A DNA stretch of 64,000 bases from Verrucomicrobiales bacterium (GTDB lineage Bacteria > Verrucomicrobiota > Verrucomicrobiia > Verrucomicrobiales > DEV007). The stretch lies in assembly GCA_029212615.1 (NCBI GenBank), contig JARGPJ010000009.1, positions 62,001 through 126,000 of the forward strand. The letters run 5' to 3'. A program made the position numbers and the translations under genes. Shown here piece by piece: positions 8,209-17,400 of this stretch; position 1 is the first letter of the stretch; every line of letters begins with the position of its first letter. The notes under the pieces were generated by a model that was not told the DNA's origin, did not search any database, and worked only from the letters and a program-made list of their open reading frames with translations.

Positions 8209-11200
8209 ATGATCGATTTTTTGCTCAAACACGGCACCCTGGTTGCCGTCACCGTGCTCATGCTCATGGTCCTGGGGATCGTTGCCGCGTTGCGGGTTCC
8301 GGTCCAGATGATCCCCGATCTCGAGACCCGCATTATTTCAATCGAAACCCGCTGGCCCGGCGCGACCCCTCAAGATGTCGAAAAGGAGATCCTCATCGAA
8401 CAGGAAGAATATCTCCGGGGCCTGCCGAATTTGAAGAGAATGACTTCAGCGGCATCCACCGGCGGCGCCGAAATCGAACTCGAGTTTCCCTTTGGAACGG
8501 ACGTGAACGAGGCCTTGCTTGAGGTAAACAACGCGCTCAGCCAGGTGCCCTCCTATCCGGAAAACGTCGACGAACCGGTCCTTCGTTCCGATTCCTTTTC
8601 CTATAACCCTTTCATGTCCTTCCGTCTCGTCCCAAGCGCAGGCAATCCGAAAGGACACAACATCAACATGATGCTCGACTTCGTTGATGACAATGTTAGA
8701 CCAGCACTTGAACGCGTTGAGGGTGTTTCACAGGTCAGGTTGAGCGGTGGGGCCGAAAGACAAATCAGGATTCGGATAAACCCCGCTAAACTGGCGGAGC
8801 GGAACCTCTCTCTCACCGACGTCCGCGAAGCGGTTCGAGCACGAAACATAGATACTTCGGCGGGAGATATCGATAGCGGGAAAAGACGTTACCTCATAAG
8901 AACGGTGGGACGCTTTCACACACTCGACGAATTGCGGAATCTCATTCTCGTGCGCCGCGGGGACGCCCTGACCCGGCTCAGCGATGTCGCCGAAGTCGAG
9001 TTGGCTCATGCGGAATTGCGAAACCTGTCCTACAGCGACGGTGAAGCAAATATCCGTATCAGCCTGGTCCGTCAGACCGGATCCAATGTCATTTCAATCA
9101 AAGAGAAAATCCTCCCTGAAGTGGAACGGATCAACCAGGACATCCTCGAACCGGAAGGCCTCGAAATGACCCTTGCGAACGATGACGTGCGCTACGTGCA
9201 GAGTTCCGTAAATAACGTCGTCAAGAATATCCTGATCGGCGCTATCCTCGCGACGCTCGTTCTGTTTCTATTTCTACGATCAGGGTCCGCCACACTTATC
9301 GGGATGTCAGGAATGCCCGTCTGTATTGTCGCCGGATTCATCGGACTCCTTCTAATGGACCGCACCATCAATGTGATTTCCCTGGCAGGAATCGCCTTTG
9401 CCATCGGCATGACGATCGACAATACCATCGTCGTCCTTGAGAGCATTGAAGTCGAGCGGCGCAAAGGTAAGAGCCGTTTCGAAGCGGCACGCGACGGAGT
9501 CAAATCAGTCTGGACCGCGGTGCTTTCCGGAACGATGACGACCGTTTTAGTATTCCTTCCGATTCTCTTCGTCAAAGAGGAAGCAGGTCAACTTTTCTCC
9601 GATATCGGGATCGCGATCTCCGCCTCCATTATTGTTTCCATGTTAGTAGCTATCGCAGTCGTTCCGGTTGCGTATGCTAATATGCCCGGAACAAAGAAGG
9701 ACAAATCGGGAGGCGGGCAAAATCAGGAGAAAGAAGAACTGCCACTACCGGGACTGATCAGCTGGATCGTCAACAAGGGCTGGACCCGGACTGCCTGCAT
9801 CATCATCACGCTGTTGGCGACAGTGGGAGCCTTCGTTTTTCTTACCCCTCCTGCCGAATACCTGCCTGAAGGAGAGGAAGCTAAAGCATTCACCACCATG
9901 ATCGCTCCACCCGGATACAGCCTTCGTGAAATGGAGAAGATCGCGCTGGAGATTCAGGACGAATTTCTACCGGCAAAACTCGATGATCCCGAAAACTTCG
10001 ACTCCGGTAAATCCAAAATCCCGGCCCTTGACCGCATCACCATCATTGTGAATCCCGAATCACTTCGCGTCATTGCCGTAACGAAGAATCCCAAACACAT
10101 CGATCCCTACATCAACATTATTAACGAGCGCATTCGGGAGTATCCGGGAATGAGGGCGTTCTCCGCGCGGGGCTCGATTATTTCCTCAAACGACGGCGGA
10201 ACGCGCGCTGTCGCCCTTGATATCAGCGGTCGTGACCTTCCTGAAATTTACGAAACGGCTCTCGAAGTCTACCGCCTCAGCGAGGAATACATCCCGGATG
10301 CGCAAATTAACTCCGTGCCATCCTCCCTCACCCTCGGACAGCCGCTTCTCGAAATAAGGCCAAAATGGGAACGTCTTGAAGAACTGGGCTTCGAAGCGGG
10401 CAATTTCGGTTTCGCGGCAGCGGCCCTGAGCGATGGCGCCTTCGTCGATGAATTCTACCTCAACGACGAAAAAATCGACATTTTCCTCTTCAGCCAGGCT
10501 GAAGAGCGTCAGGAGCTGGGTCAAATCGACACCCTTCCAGTGTATTCCCCAAGGGGAGGAGTTCTGCCTCTTGGCGCGCTTGCGGACATCACGGAGACGG
10601 TGGACACGGCCGAAATCCGACGTGTCGATGGGCGCCGAACCGTAACGCTCTATATTATCCCGCCGCGTTCTGTTCCACTCGAGACCGCCGTGAAAACGGT
10701 TCGGGGAAAAATCGTTCAACCGCTTCGTGCAGAGGGAAGGCTCCCGGAGGGAATGAGCATTGATCTCACCGGAGCAAGCGATCAACTGGATTCGACCCGC
10801 GCATCACTGGGACAGAATATGTGGATCGCAGTTGTTCTCTGCTACCTTCAGCTCGTCGTTATCTATCGCCACTGGGGATATCCGTTTCTGATCCTCGTCA
10901 CCGTCCCTCTAGGCATCAGTGGCGGCATGATTGGTCTTTGGCTGCTCAACTATGTCGGAGAGATTCTTCCGCATTTTGGAATGGCTGCGATTCAACAACC
11001 CTTCGATATGATCACGATGCTCGGATTCCTGATTCTGCTGGGCACTGCGGTGAACAACCCTATCCTCATTGTCGAGCGAACCATGCAGAATTTCCGGGAC
11101 AAATCGACGACCTCACTCGACGCCGTTAAAGACGCTGTCTCTTCCCGGCTTCGCCCGGTTTTGATGACGACCTGCACCACCTTGATGGGACTCTCCCCCC

Positions 11201-11367
11201 TCGTTTTTATCCCCGGAGCCGGAACCGAACTTTATCGGGGCCTCGGGGCAATCGTCCTTTTCGGGCTGGCCTTTACTGCTTTGATCACCCTGACATTTCT
11301 TCCCGCAATGCTGGTGATGGTTCTGAATGTCAGCGAACGCTTCCGCTCCCGCGGTGTCGTAGAATGA
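8209..11367 (+). CDS. RND efflux transporter, inner-membrane pump (AcrB/MMPL superfamily)
   Basis: A 1052-residue proton-driven exporter of the HAE/AcrB type. It begins with a membrane segment (about 8-30) followed by VPVQMIPDLETRIISIETRW and the typical WPGATPQDVEKEI. Porter domains occupy about 40-330 and 560-860. Membrane bundles lie at about 335-490 and 870-1045, including the conserved GIAFAIGMTIDNTIVVLESI of TM4, with its charged residues, and LGTAVNNPILIVERTM in the second half. Substrates cannot be predicted. It forms a two-gene operon with the adaptor upstream. It is convergent with the lipoprotein hydrolase gene. Confidence 0.93.
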   Translation: MIDFLLKHGTLVAVTVLMLMVLGIVAALRVPVQMIPDLETRIISIETRWPGATPQDVEKEILIEQEEYLRGLPNLKRMTSAASTGGAEIELEFPFGTDVNEALLEVNNALSQVPSYPENVDEPVLRSDSFSYNPFMSFRLVPSAGNPKGHNINMMLDFVDDNVRPALERVEGVSQVRLSGGAERQIRIRINPAKLAERNLSLTDVREAVRARNIDTSAGDIDSGKRRYLIRTVGRFHTLDELRNLILVRRGDALTRLSDVAEVELAHAELRNLSYSDGEANIRISLVRQTGSNVISIKEKILPEVERINQDILEPEGLEMTLANDDVRYVQSSVNNVVKNILIGAILATLVLFLFLRSGSATLIGMSGMPVCIVAGFIGLLLMDRTINVISLAGIAFAIGMTIDNTIVVLESIEVERRKGKSRFEAARDGVKSVWTAVLSGTMTTVLVFLPILFVKEEAGQLFSDIGIAISASIIVSMLVAIAVVPVAYANMPGTKKDKSGGGQNQEKEELPLPGLISWIVNKGWTRTACIIITLLATVGAFVFLTPPAEYLPEGEEAKAFTTMIAPPGYSLREMEKIALEIQDEFLPAKLDDPENFDSGKSKIPALDRITIIVNPESLRVIAVTKNPKHIDPYINIINERIREYPGMRAFSARGSIISSNDGGTRAVALDISGRDLPEIYETALEVYRLSEEYIPDAQINSVPSSLTLGQPLLEIRPKWERLEELGFEAGNFGFAAAALSDGAFVDEFYLNDEKIDIFLFSQAEERQELGQIDTLPVYSPRGGVLPLGALADITETVDTAEIRRVDGRRTVTLYIIPPRSVPLETAVKTVRGKIVQPLRAEGRLPEGMSIDLTGASDQLDSTRASLGQNMWIAVVLCYLQLVVIYRHWGYPFLILVTVPLGISGGMIGLWLLNYVGEILPHFGMAAIQQPFDMITMLGFLILLGTAVNNPILIVERTMQNFRDKSTTSLDAVKDAVSSRLRPVLMTTCTTLMGLSPLVFIPGAGTELYRGLGAIVLFGLAFTALITLTFLPAMLVMVLNVSERFRSRGVVE

Positions 11368-11393
11368 GTTGCCTTCTCAGAGGAGACGGCAAC
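11368..11393. terminator. Hairpin between convergent genes, possible terminator
   Basis: GTTGCC-TCTC pairs with GAGA-GGCAAC with one mismatch around an AG loop, immediately after the RND stop codon and four bases from the stop of the opposing gene. Neither side has a strong T tract, so intrinsic termination is uncertain. Confidence 0.4.
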
Positions 11394-11396
11394 AAA

Positions 11397-12410
11397 CTAC
11401 CTCGCCATCCAATCGATTTTTCGGACTTTCCCGCCAAGACTCCGCTCGACAAGCTCGTCCCGCGCTGATTTGTCCAACGGTGCCTCTCCGCGGAGGTAGG
11501 TTCCCAGAAACGCCGGGACTACCGTTTTCAATACTCTCGTTACATCGCGATCCGGTGGAATCATCAGCTTTCGGGCGCTTCCGCTTGGATCTGAAAAACT
11601 AAAATGCCCGGCATCGTGAAGCCATAGGAAGTGTTTATCGGCCCCGGGCATCAAATCGAAAAAATCCTTCCGCTCCCAGGCAGAGGCCAGGTCAAAGGTG
11701 TTGTCCCCGGTTCCTGAAATACCCACAAATGGACAAGTGACTTCCGGGAAACTATCTTCGTCAAAAAAAACGCCGCTTGCACTCTGGGGGCTCAGTGCGA
11801 TCCCCAGCCTGATCCGGGGCTCTTTGAGATCACCTTCAATGTCGACGGGCTTTACACCACAGCAGACCATCGTCGTGTAGGCACCGTATGAATGGCCGAT
11901 AAGAGCAATTCTCGACAGGTCAATGCGCCCTTTTAACCTCTCCTCACCGGAATTCATCCGTTCGGCTAAATCAATCCCGAAACTCACGTCCAGCGGTCTG
12001 TTCCTACGCGGAATAATATCAGTTCCGCTATCGATAAGAGCGTCCTTGAAACCAAGGCCTTTGGTTCGCATACGATTTCGGATGTTATCCAGATTACTGG
12101 TGACATGCTCAAGGCACATCACCACGTAACCCTCCCGTGCGAGCTCCGCTGCAAGGGCATATAGCCCATCACGAGTTCCCGAGGCACCGTGTGACACGAG
12201 AACGAGAGGTTGCGGTTCTTCGCTCGCGGGAAGATGAAATGTCACAGGAACATTTCTGTTCCTCGGGGAATCGAGATTCTCCGGCAGGTCAATCACCGTG
12301 AGAGGGGCCGGCACAGCGTTGCCCGACCCGCCCTGCGATACCGCATCCTCACTGCACCCAGTGATGCATACAAAAACAAGCATCACAATGATGATCCCGT
12401 TGGTGTTCAT
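11397..12410 (-). CDS. Alpha/beta hydrolase lipoprotein (PAF-acetylhydrolase/dienelactone hydrolase-like)
   Basis: A 337-residue secreted lipoprotein: hydrophobic signal ([14 protein letters not shown]) with a lipobox ending at Cys about 19, so it is probably anchored in the outer or inner membrane. The alpha/beta hydrolase core is plain: oxyanion segment [13 protein letters not shown], nucleophile elbow [10 protein letters not shown], acid loop [11 protein letters not shown] and catalytic His in [10 protein letters not shown]. The pattern resembles the platelet-activating-factor acetylhydrolase/chlorophyllase-type esterases. The substrate is unknown. The ATG at 12410 is preferred to a TTG seven codons upstream because it places the signal peptide at the N-terminus. 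It is separated from fabF by 245 bases in which I see nothing. Confidence 0.8.
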   Translation of the reverse strand: MNTNGIIIVMLVFVCITGCSEDAVSQGGSGNAVPAPLTVIDLPENLDSPRNRNVPVTFHLPASEEPQPLVLVSHGASGTRDGLYALAAELAREGYVVMCLEHVTSNLDNIRNRMRTKGLGFKDALIDSGTDIIPRRNRPLDVSFGIDLAERMNSGEERLKGRIDLSRIALIGHSYGAYTTMVCCGVKPVDIEGDLKEPRIRLGIALSPQSASGVFFDEDSFPEVTCPFVGISGTGDNTFDLASAWERKDFFDLMPGADKHFLWLHDAGHFSFSDPSGSARKLMIPPDRDVTRVLKTVVPAFLGTYLRGEAPLDKSARDELVERSLGGKVRKIDWMAR

Positions 12411-12655
12411 CTTGATTAAAGCAATCTTCAAAGCAATCGCCCCATCCTGAACAGGCAGACGCTGCGAGTCGATGACATTTGCAGAAAACCGTCAATCGAT
12501 AGGAAGAGATCAGCAGTGCGACGCCCCCCCAAACACGAGAGCTTAGACAAACATTTCCGCAGACGAGGCTGGATCCGACCATTGATCGACGCTGCCCGAA
12601 CGATCGACTTATCCCTTCTTTCACCGGTCGCTTCTCCCCCGGTCGCTGAAATCAC

Positions 12656-13903
12656 TCAGTCTTCGAATCGCTCGACGAGGAGCGATGCATTGTGACCGCC
12701 GAAACCGAAGGAGTTGGTAAGCGCCTTGTCTACTTTGACTTCACGAGCCACATTCGGAACGTAATCGAGATCACACTGAGGATCCTGCTCCTCAAGATTT
12801 ATCGTCGGAGGAATCACTCCCTCATTGATGGCTTTGACACAGGCAGCCAGTTCGACTCCCCCTGCAGCACCAAGGAGGTGACCGGTCATCGACTTCGTAG
12901 AACTGACAATAAGGCCGTCTTTCGCATAGTCGCCGAAGACTCCTTTGATTGCTTTTGTTTCACAAACGTCTCCCAGCCCTGTGGAGGTCCCGTGAGCGTT
13001 CACATAGTCCACTTCTTCAGGATTCAGCTTCGCGTGCTTGAGAGCCATCTCCATGCAACGGCGGGCACCATCGCCCTCAGGGTGAGGGGAAGTTAAATGA
13101 TACGCATCAGCTGAAACGCCGTAACCGGTGAGTTCCGCATAAATGTGAGCGCCACGCTTCTTTGCGTGCTCCAGTTCCTCGATCACGGCAACGCCGGCAC
13201 CTTCGCCCATCACAAAACCGTCACGACCCACATCGAATGGACGGGAGGCCGCTTCAGGGTCATCATTCCGCATACTGAGAGCTTTCATGTTCCCGAATCC
13301 CGCGAGACCCATCGGGCAAATCGTGGATTCAGAGCCCCCGGCGACAAAAATATCCGCATCGCCGAATTTAATCATTCTCCACGCTTCGCCAATGTTGTGA
13401 TTTGACGTCGCACAGGCGGTGACGATACACATGTTCGGCCCGCGAAGGTTGTATTCCATGGAAACCATTCCGCTGGAGATATTCGCGATCATCATCGGAA
13501 TCGTGAACGGCGAAACGCGGCTGGGCGACTTTTCAAGGAGGTTAATGTGCTGTCCCTCCAAAGTCATGAGGCCACCAATTCCGCTACCAACCATGCAGCC
13601 GAAACGATCCAGATCGACAGCTTCCAGATCCACGCCGCAGTCTTTCATCGCCATCACGGAAGCCGCCATTCCGAGCTGAGCGAAACGGTCCGCCCGACGG
13701 GCATCTTTAGGGCTCGAGAAATATTCCTTCGGATCAAAATCACGAACTTCACCGGCAATCTTGCAGTCGTAGTCGGCCAGCGACGGATCCGCAATCCGGC
13801 CAATCCCGCTTTTTCCGGCGACGAGATTTGCCCAGAAAGTGTCCAGATCGTTACCGACCGGAGACACTAAACCCATTCCTGTGATGACGACGCGACGTTC
13901 CAT
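12656..13903 (-). CDS. fabF: Beta-ketoacyl-[acyl-carrier-protein] synthase II
   Basis: Catalyses condensation of malonyl-ACP with acyl-ACP in fatty-acid chain elongation. The 415-residue thiolase-fold enzyme starts RRVVITGMGLVSPVGND; the active-site Cys is at 164 in VTACATSNHN; the two catalytic histidines are in NAHGTSTGLGD and SMTGHLLGAAGG; and the glycine-rich C-terminal NSFGFGGHNAS is present. In many bacteria fabF sits beside acpP or fabG; here neither is close. It is the upstream-most gene of its own unit: the zinc-ribbon gene next to it lies 87 bases away on the same strand and is transcribed towards it. Confidence 0.95.
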   Translation of the reverse strand: MERRVVITGMGLVSPVGNDLDTFWANLVAGKSGIGRIADPSLADYDCKIAGEVRDFDPKEYFSSPKDARRADRFAQLGMAASVMAMKDCGVDLEAVDLDRFGCMVGSGIGGLMTLEGQHINLLEKSPSRVSPFTIPMMIANISSGMVSMEYNLRGPNMCIVTACATSNHNIGEAWRMIKFGDADIFVAGGSESTICPMGLAGFGNMKALSMRNDDPEAASRPFDVGRDGFVMGEGAGVAVIEELEHAKKRGAHIYAELTGYGVSADAYHLTSPHPEGDGARRCMEMALKHAKLNPEEVDYVNAHGTSTGLGDVCETKAIKGVFGDYAKDGLIVSSTKSMTGHLLGAAGGVELAACVKAINEGVIPPTINLEEQDPQCDLDYVPNVAREVKVDKALTNSFGFGGHNASLLVERFED

Positions 13904-13990
13904 GATTTAGACTCAAATTGGCGGCTAAACTGCGCGTGCTTGAGGCCCATTGCAAGACGATTTCTCAGCAGCCCCGCTGACGTCGACCCT

Positions 13991-14230
13991 CTAGATTTCG
14001 ATCACTTTCTCCCGCTCGTTCATTGCCCCGCAACGCGGACACTCGGCAAGATCATGATCCGATGGATCTTCAAAGACATGATCACAAATGCCGCAAATGA
14101 CAAAAAACTTCCGCCGGCGGTTCTCACGACCCTTCTGAAAAATCTCAGCAGCTACCCAGGCGAAAAAGACCGCGCAAAGGATAATAGCGAGAAATACGGC
14201 GATCATGCCGTCAAGTGTGACGCGAAACAT
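13991..14230 (-). CDS. Small membrane protein with C-terminal zinc ribbon
   Basis: A 79-residue protein with one membrane segment (about residues 9-28), a basic stretch RENRRRK that would face the cytosol, and a two-CxxC zinc ribbon (CGIC at about 46-49 and CPRC at about 64-67). No family is recognised. It starts two bases after the TonB-like gene ends and is the last gene of the exbB-exbD-tonB-like series, so it is probably made with that system. A role as assembly factor or regulator is only a guess. Confidence 0.7.
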   Translation of the reverse strand: MFRVTLDGMIAVFLAIILCAVFFAWVAAEIFQKGRENRRRKFFVICGICDHVFEDPSDHDLAECPRCGAMNEREKVIEI

Positions 14231-14232
14231 AA

Positions 14233-14973
14233 TCAGTCTTTTCTTCGGATTTCCAGCCAGCCTGAGCTTTCTTCAGGTCCGGGGAGGTATCTCAACGTTG
14301 ATTCCACCACCTGTTTAATCTCCCCGGCAGCTTGCTGATCGAGCTCTCCCTCGACATTTTTAACCTCCACCAATCCCGCCTGATCGACCACGATTTCAAT
14401 TCTCATCGTCGGCAGCCATTCGGCCAAACTGAGATAATCCTCCATGATCGACCAAGGGGCGCGTTCTCGCTCGAGCAACCCGCCCTGCGATGTCAACCGC
14501 AACCCGGAATCGAGCGGCTCATCGATTGAGGCCGTCGCGCTACCGGCCAGTCCGGCGGAAGGAGGAAACGACCACGCAAATACCGGATTTGCCGGAGTGA
14601 TCTCAGTGATCTGAAACGAAGGAGTAAACCGCACCGGCAACTCATCGACCGACACCTGAATACCGGAAACCTCTGATGGAGGCAGGAGAAAAGTCATCCG
14701 ATCCCCTATCCTCTGAAGTAGCGATCTCACATTTGGATCAACCGGATCCATCAGCGAAATCATGTCTGCGCGCGGTTGAACCCTCGTTGGGGAAGGATAG
14801 ACAACCTGAAAGAGATAGAAGCCGGAACCGTGGATAATGACAGAGAAGATAAGAAAAGCGATCAGATGAATCCAGGTTCGACGGTTCTTGGCCCAATTAA
14901 AAATGGTGGGATTTGGCTCCTCATCCGGCGAATAAGAGGAGCTCGAAGCCGGGTCTGGAAGCCTTTTCCACAT
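14233..14973 (-). CDS. TonB-like energy transducer, divergent
   Basis: A 246-residue protein with the TonB layout: a short cytoplasmic N-terminus, one membrane segment at about 34-56 (WIHLIAFLIFSVIIHGSGFY, including the His that TonB proteins often carry), an extended periplasmic stretch, and a C-terminal domain from about 185 (MRIEIVVDQAGLVEVKNVEG) similar to the TonB C-terminal fold. The usual proline/lysine-rich spacer is missing, so the call rests on topology and position behind exbB and exbD (six bases from exbD). It would transmit proton-motive-force energy to an outer-membrane partner not present here. Confidence 0.6.
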   Translation of the reverse strand: MWKRLPDPASSSSYSPDEEPNPTIFNWAKNRRTWIHLIAFLIFSVIIHGSGFYLFQVVYPSPTRVQPRADMISLMDPVDPNVRSLLQRIGDRMTFLLPPSEVSGIQVSVDELPVRFTPSFQITEITPANPVFAWSFPPSAGLAGSATASIDEPLDSGLRLTSQGGLLERERAPWSIMEDYLSLAEWLPTMRIEIVVDQAGLVEVKNVEGELDQQAAGEIKQVVESTLRYLPGPEESSGWLEIRRKD

Positions 14974-14979
14974 CCCTGA

Positions 14980-15384
14980 TCAAGTTGTTTCCTGCTGAGT
15001 GGCAAAGGAGAGTTCAAACCCGCGCTTCAGGATAAACCGGGAGACATTCATGACCGTTCCATAACTGATCGATTCGTCTCCGAGAAGAATGACCTGCTTG
15101 GAACGCGCCATGGCCTCATCCAGCTTGCTATCAAGTTGTTCCAAGTCGATCCGCTCGTCGTTGAAATACAGTTCAGTCGTCTTCCCCGGAATCAGGGTGA
15201 TGATGTGGGCATCTTCCGCGGAAGGAAGAGCGGAGCTGGACCGGGGTAGAGAAACGTCGACACCGGATTTCAGAACAAGGTTTGAGCCGAACAGAAAAAA
15301 GATAATCAGGAGCAGGACGACATCAACGAGAGGCGATGTGTAAAGCATCCCGGAGCGATCGCCCAATGTGGATTCCAGCTTCAC
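14980..15384 (-). CDS. exbD: Biopolymer transport protein ExbD/TolR
   Basis: A 134-residue ExbD/TolR family protein, partner of ExbB in the proton-driven motor. It has the single N-terminal membrane segment with the essential proton-pathway aspartate in SPLVDVVLLLIIFFLFGSNL (Asp about 21), then a periplasmic domain with the usual end VMNVSRFILKRGF. It follows exbB by 11 bases and precedes the TonB-like gene by 6, so the three form one unit. Confidence 0.92.
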   Translation of the reverse strand: MKLESTLGDRSGMLYTSPLVDVVLLLIIFFLFGSNLVLKSGVDVSLPRSSSALPSAEDAHIITLIPGKTTELYFNDERIDLEQLDSKLDEAMARSKQVILLGDESISYGTVMNVSRFILKRGFELSFATQQETT

Positions 15385-15395
15385 TGAGAAGTTAA

Positions 15396-16088
15396 TTAAG
15401 TCGTTAAAGAACTGTCGGGCTCACCGGACGCAGAATCTTCCACCGGCCTGTCCGGAATCATTGAAATGATATCAGTTGGTTGAGACCGCAAATCACAAAT
15501 CGTATTCACAATTTCAATTCCCGCGCTCTCCATGTCATACATAATGCTCTTCGCATAGGCCCTGAGATGAGAGTAAAAAACAAAGGCCGGAATCGCAACC
15601 ATCAGGCCCGCAGCTGAAGTGATAAGCGCTTCATATACACCCTGCGAAATCTCCGCGACCGTCGCAAATCCACCGACAGCATTAATTTGAACAAAGGTAT
15701 CGACGAGGCCAAGCACTGACCCGAGAAGACCAATCAATGGAGCAATATAGGCGACGGTCAACAACACCGACAGGTGCTTTTCCAGCTTCGGCACTTCCAG
15801 TTGACCGCTTTCCTGAACAACCTCCTTTAATTCGGTCCGCGAAGCCGAATAGCGGCGAATCGCGGAGTGGATCACCCGGGCAACCGGTCCGGGAGTTGAA
15901 GCACATTCGGAGAGTGCCTCCGCATAAGCTTTATTCTTAATCAAATTCCTCAAGCCGAAAAGAAGATCACCGACGTCGATTCGAGCGCGGTGGAAATAGA
16001 ACAATCGCTCAAGAAAGATAGCAATGGCGATAATCGAGCAGCCCAGGAGCAGCCACATTAACGGTCCGCCTTTTGTGATTAAATCCAT
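15396..16088 (-). CDS. exbB: Biopolymer transport protein ExbB/TolQ/MotA family
   Basis: A 230-residue proton-channel subunit. There are three membrane segments: about 8-27 (GPLMWLLLGCSIIAIAIFLE), about 106-130 (LLTVAYIAPLIGLLGSVLG) and about 150-175 (ALITSAAGLMVAIPAFVFY), with the conserved LGSVLGLVDTF and the Thr/Ser-lined third helix. A cytoplasmic loop lies between the first two. The C-terminus extends about 40 residues beyond the core. The gene begins 112 bases downstream of the roadblock/GTPase genes on the same strand, so a shared transcript is possible. Confidence 0.92.
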   Translation of the reverse strand: MDLITKGGPLMWLLLGCSIIAIAIFLERLFYFHRARIDVGDLLFGLRNLIKNKAYAEALSECASTPGPVARVIHSAIRRYSASRTELKEVVQESGQLEVPKLEKHLSVLLTVAYIAPLIGLLGSVLGLVDTFVQINAVGGFATVAEISQGVYEALITSAAGLMVAIPAFVFYSHLRAYAKSIMYDMESAGIEIVNTICDLRSQPTDIISMIPDRPVEDSASGEPDSSLTT

Positions 16089-16200
16089 AGATAAAAAACG
16101 CTCAAATGATTCACGCGAAGACTAAAACTCCTACCATAGCTTCCTGCTTCAGCAAATCGTCATTTGAGCTCCTGCCGCCTCCCCATGGCGATTGATCATC

Positions 16201-17400
16201 TCAAAAATAGAAAGGCCCGGAGGCAGGCGCCTCTTCCTCCTCTGCATCGTCCAATTCCTCTTCATCGCTCATTTTCGCCCCCGCATCGTGAGTGAAAACC
16301 ACGGTCTCTTTCTCCACTTCAGGCAGGCGCATCACGGCATCATCAGTGTCGCCTGACTCGAAATCACTGAGCGATTCCTCACTCTCCTCCTCTATCTCGA
16401 AAACCGAAGTAAGCCCCTCGCCTTCTTCCAGCGGCTCGGCAGCTTCGAATACAGTCTCCAAAGGCGGAGCCTCCTCCACTAATGGCTCCGGATCTGGATT
16501 CCTATCCTCATCGTCCGTTTCAAAAATGCTCTCCGGCGTGTCCGTCTCTTCCAGTTCAAAAATCGAATCTGTCAGGATGCCGTCCGATGATTCCTCAAAA
16601 TCGTCCTCCGCTTCGAAAGGAGAATCGACCACCTTTCCCGCAGCATCTTCGATCACGACCTCGGGAGACTCGTCATCCATGTATTCAATCACTCCGGCAG
16701 GCTCAGGCTCAACCGGTCGCGGAGGTTTCTCCATCTCGACTGGAAGTTCTTCAATCACCTCTTCAAGATCTTCCTGAACAGGAGGTTCGACCAACCCTTC
16801 GGACCGAACTGTTGCATCGTCCTCGTAGAAGATATTTGTTTTTTTCGTCGCTGGGAATTCCAACGCTTTTTCCGCAGCCCTTGCGAGTGCTTTTTCCCGA
16901 AGTGAAACAGATTTGGCTGCGGGTGCAGAATCAGGAGCTTCAATTTCAATCTCTTTAAGAAGGTCTATCAAATCAGGGCTCACCTGTCTCGCCATCTCAC
17001 GAATCACCCCGACGAGGACGGGTACCGTGGACACTCCCACGAGAATGAAACGATCCATGATCTCAGCAAGATACACCGATCGATCTTCACTCTGATGAAA
17101 GCTCTCGATGTTTCCCGAACTGCCCAGCTCTTTCACCAGTGAACTCATCGCGCCACTCGCTCCGGCGACAAGAGCCGAAATGATCTCAACCATCATCTCC
17201 TGAGAGGAAATTCCACTGACAAGAGCGCCACTGGCCTCCACCACAAGAGCGGTCTCCAACTCCGCACCTTCCGCAAAACCTTCGAGAACGGCATCAACAG
17301 ATGCCGCCAGTTCCGCGCTGATCTCAAGCGGTAGCGCGGGAGAAATATCGGTGTCGTAAGTTTGATCTGAGAGTTCCATAAAAAGAAGCGAATCGCTCAC
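16201..17400 (-). CDS. Roadblock/LC7 (MglB-like) protein with acidic repeat-motif tail
   Basis: A 399-residue cytosolic protein. Residues about 22-145 form a roadblock/LC7 domain of the MglB type (ETALVVEASGALVSGISS, then VYLAEIMDRFILVGVST), the kind that acts as activator of MglA GTPases. The rest is a disordered, strongly acidic tail. In it a short motif recurs: NIFYEDD (189), DSPFEAED (259), DSIFELEE (278), ESIFETDD (290), ETVFEAAE (315) and TSVFEIEE (331). The start is a GTG overlapping the GTPase stop by four bases; an ATG seven codons later is an alternative. It is probably the GTPase partner. Confidence 0.82.
   Translation of the reverse strand: MSDSLLFMELSDQTYDTDISPALPLEISAELAASVDAVLEGFAEGAELETALVVEASGALVSGISSQEMMVEIISALVAGASGAMSSLVKELGSSGNIESFHQSEDRSVYLAEIMDRFILVGVSTVPVLVGVIREMARQVSPDLIDLLKEIEIEAPDSAPAAKSVSLREKALARAAEKALEFPATKKTNIFYEDDATVRSEGLVEPPVQEDLEEVIEELPVEMEKPPRPVEPEPAGVIEYMDDESPEVVIEDAAGKVVDSPFEAEDDFEESSDGILTDSIFELEETDTPESIFETDDEDRNPDPEPLVEEAPPLETVFEAAEPLEEGEGLTSVFEIEEESEESLSDFESGDTDDAVMRLPEVEKETVVFTHDAGAKMSDEEELDDAEEEEAPASGPFYF

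Noticed and set aside
12428..12655. Short open frames between the lipoprotein hydrolase and fabF
   Set aside because: Arg/Ser-rich composition, no ribosome site, no recognisable domain; read as chance.
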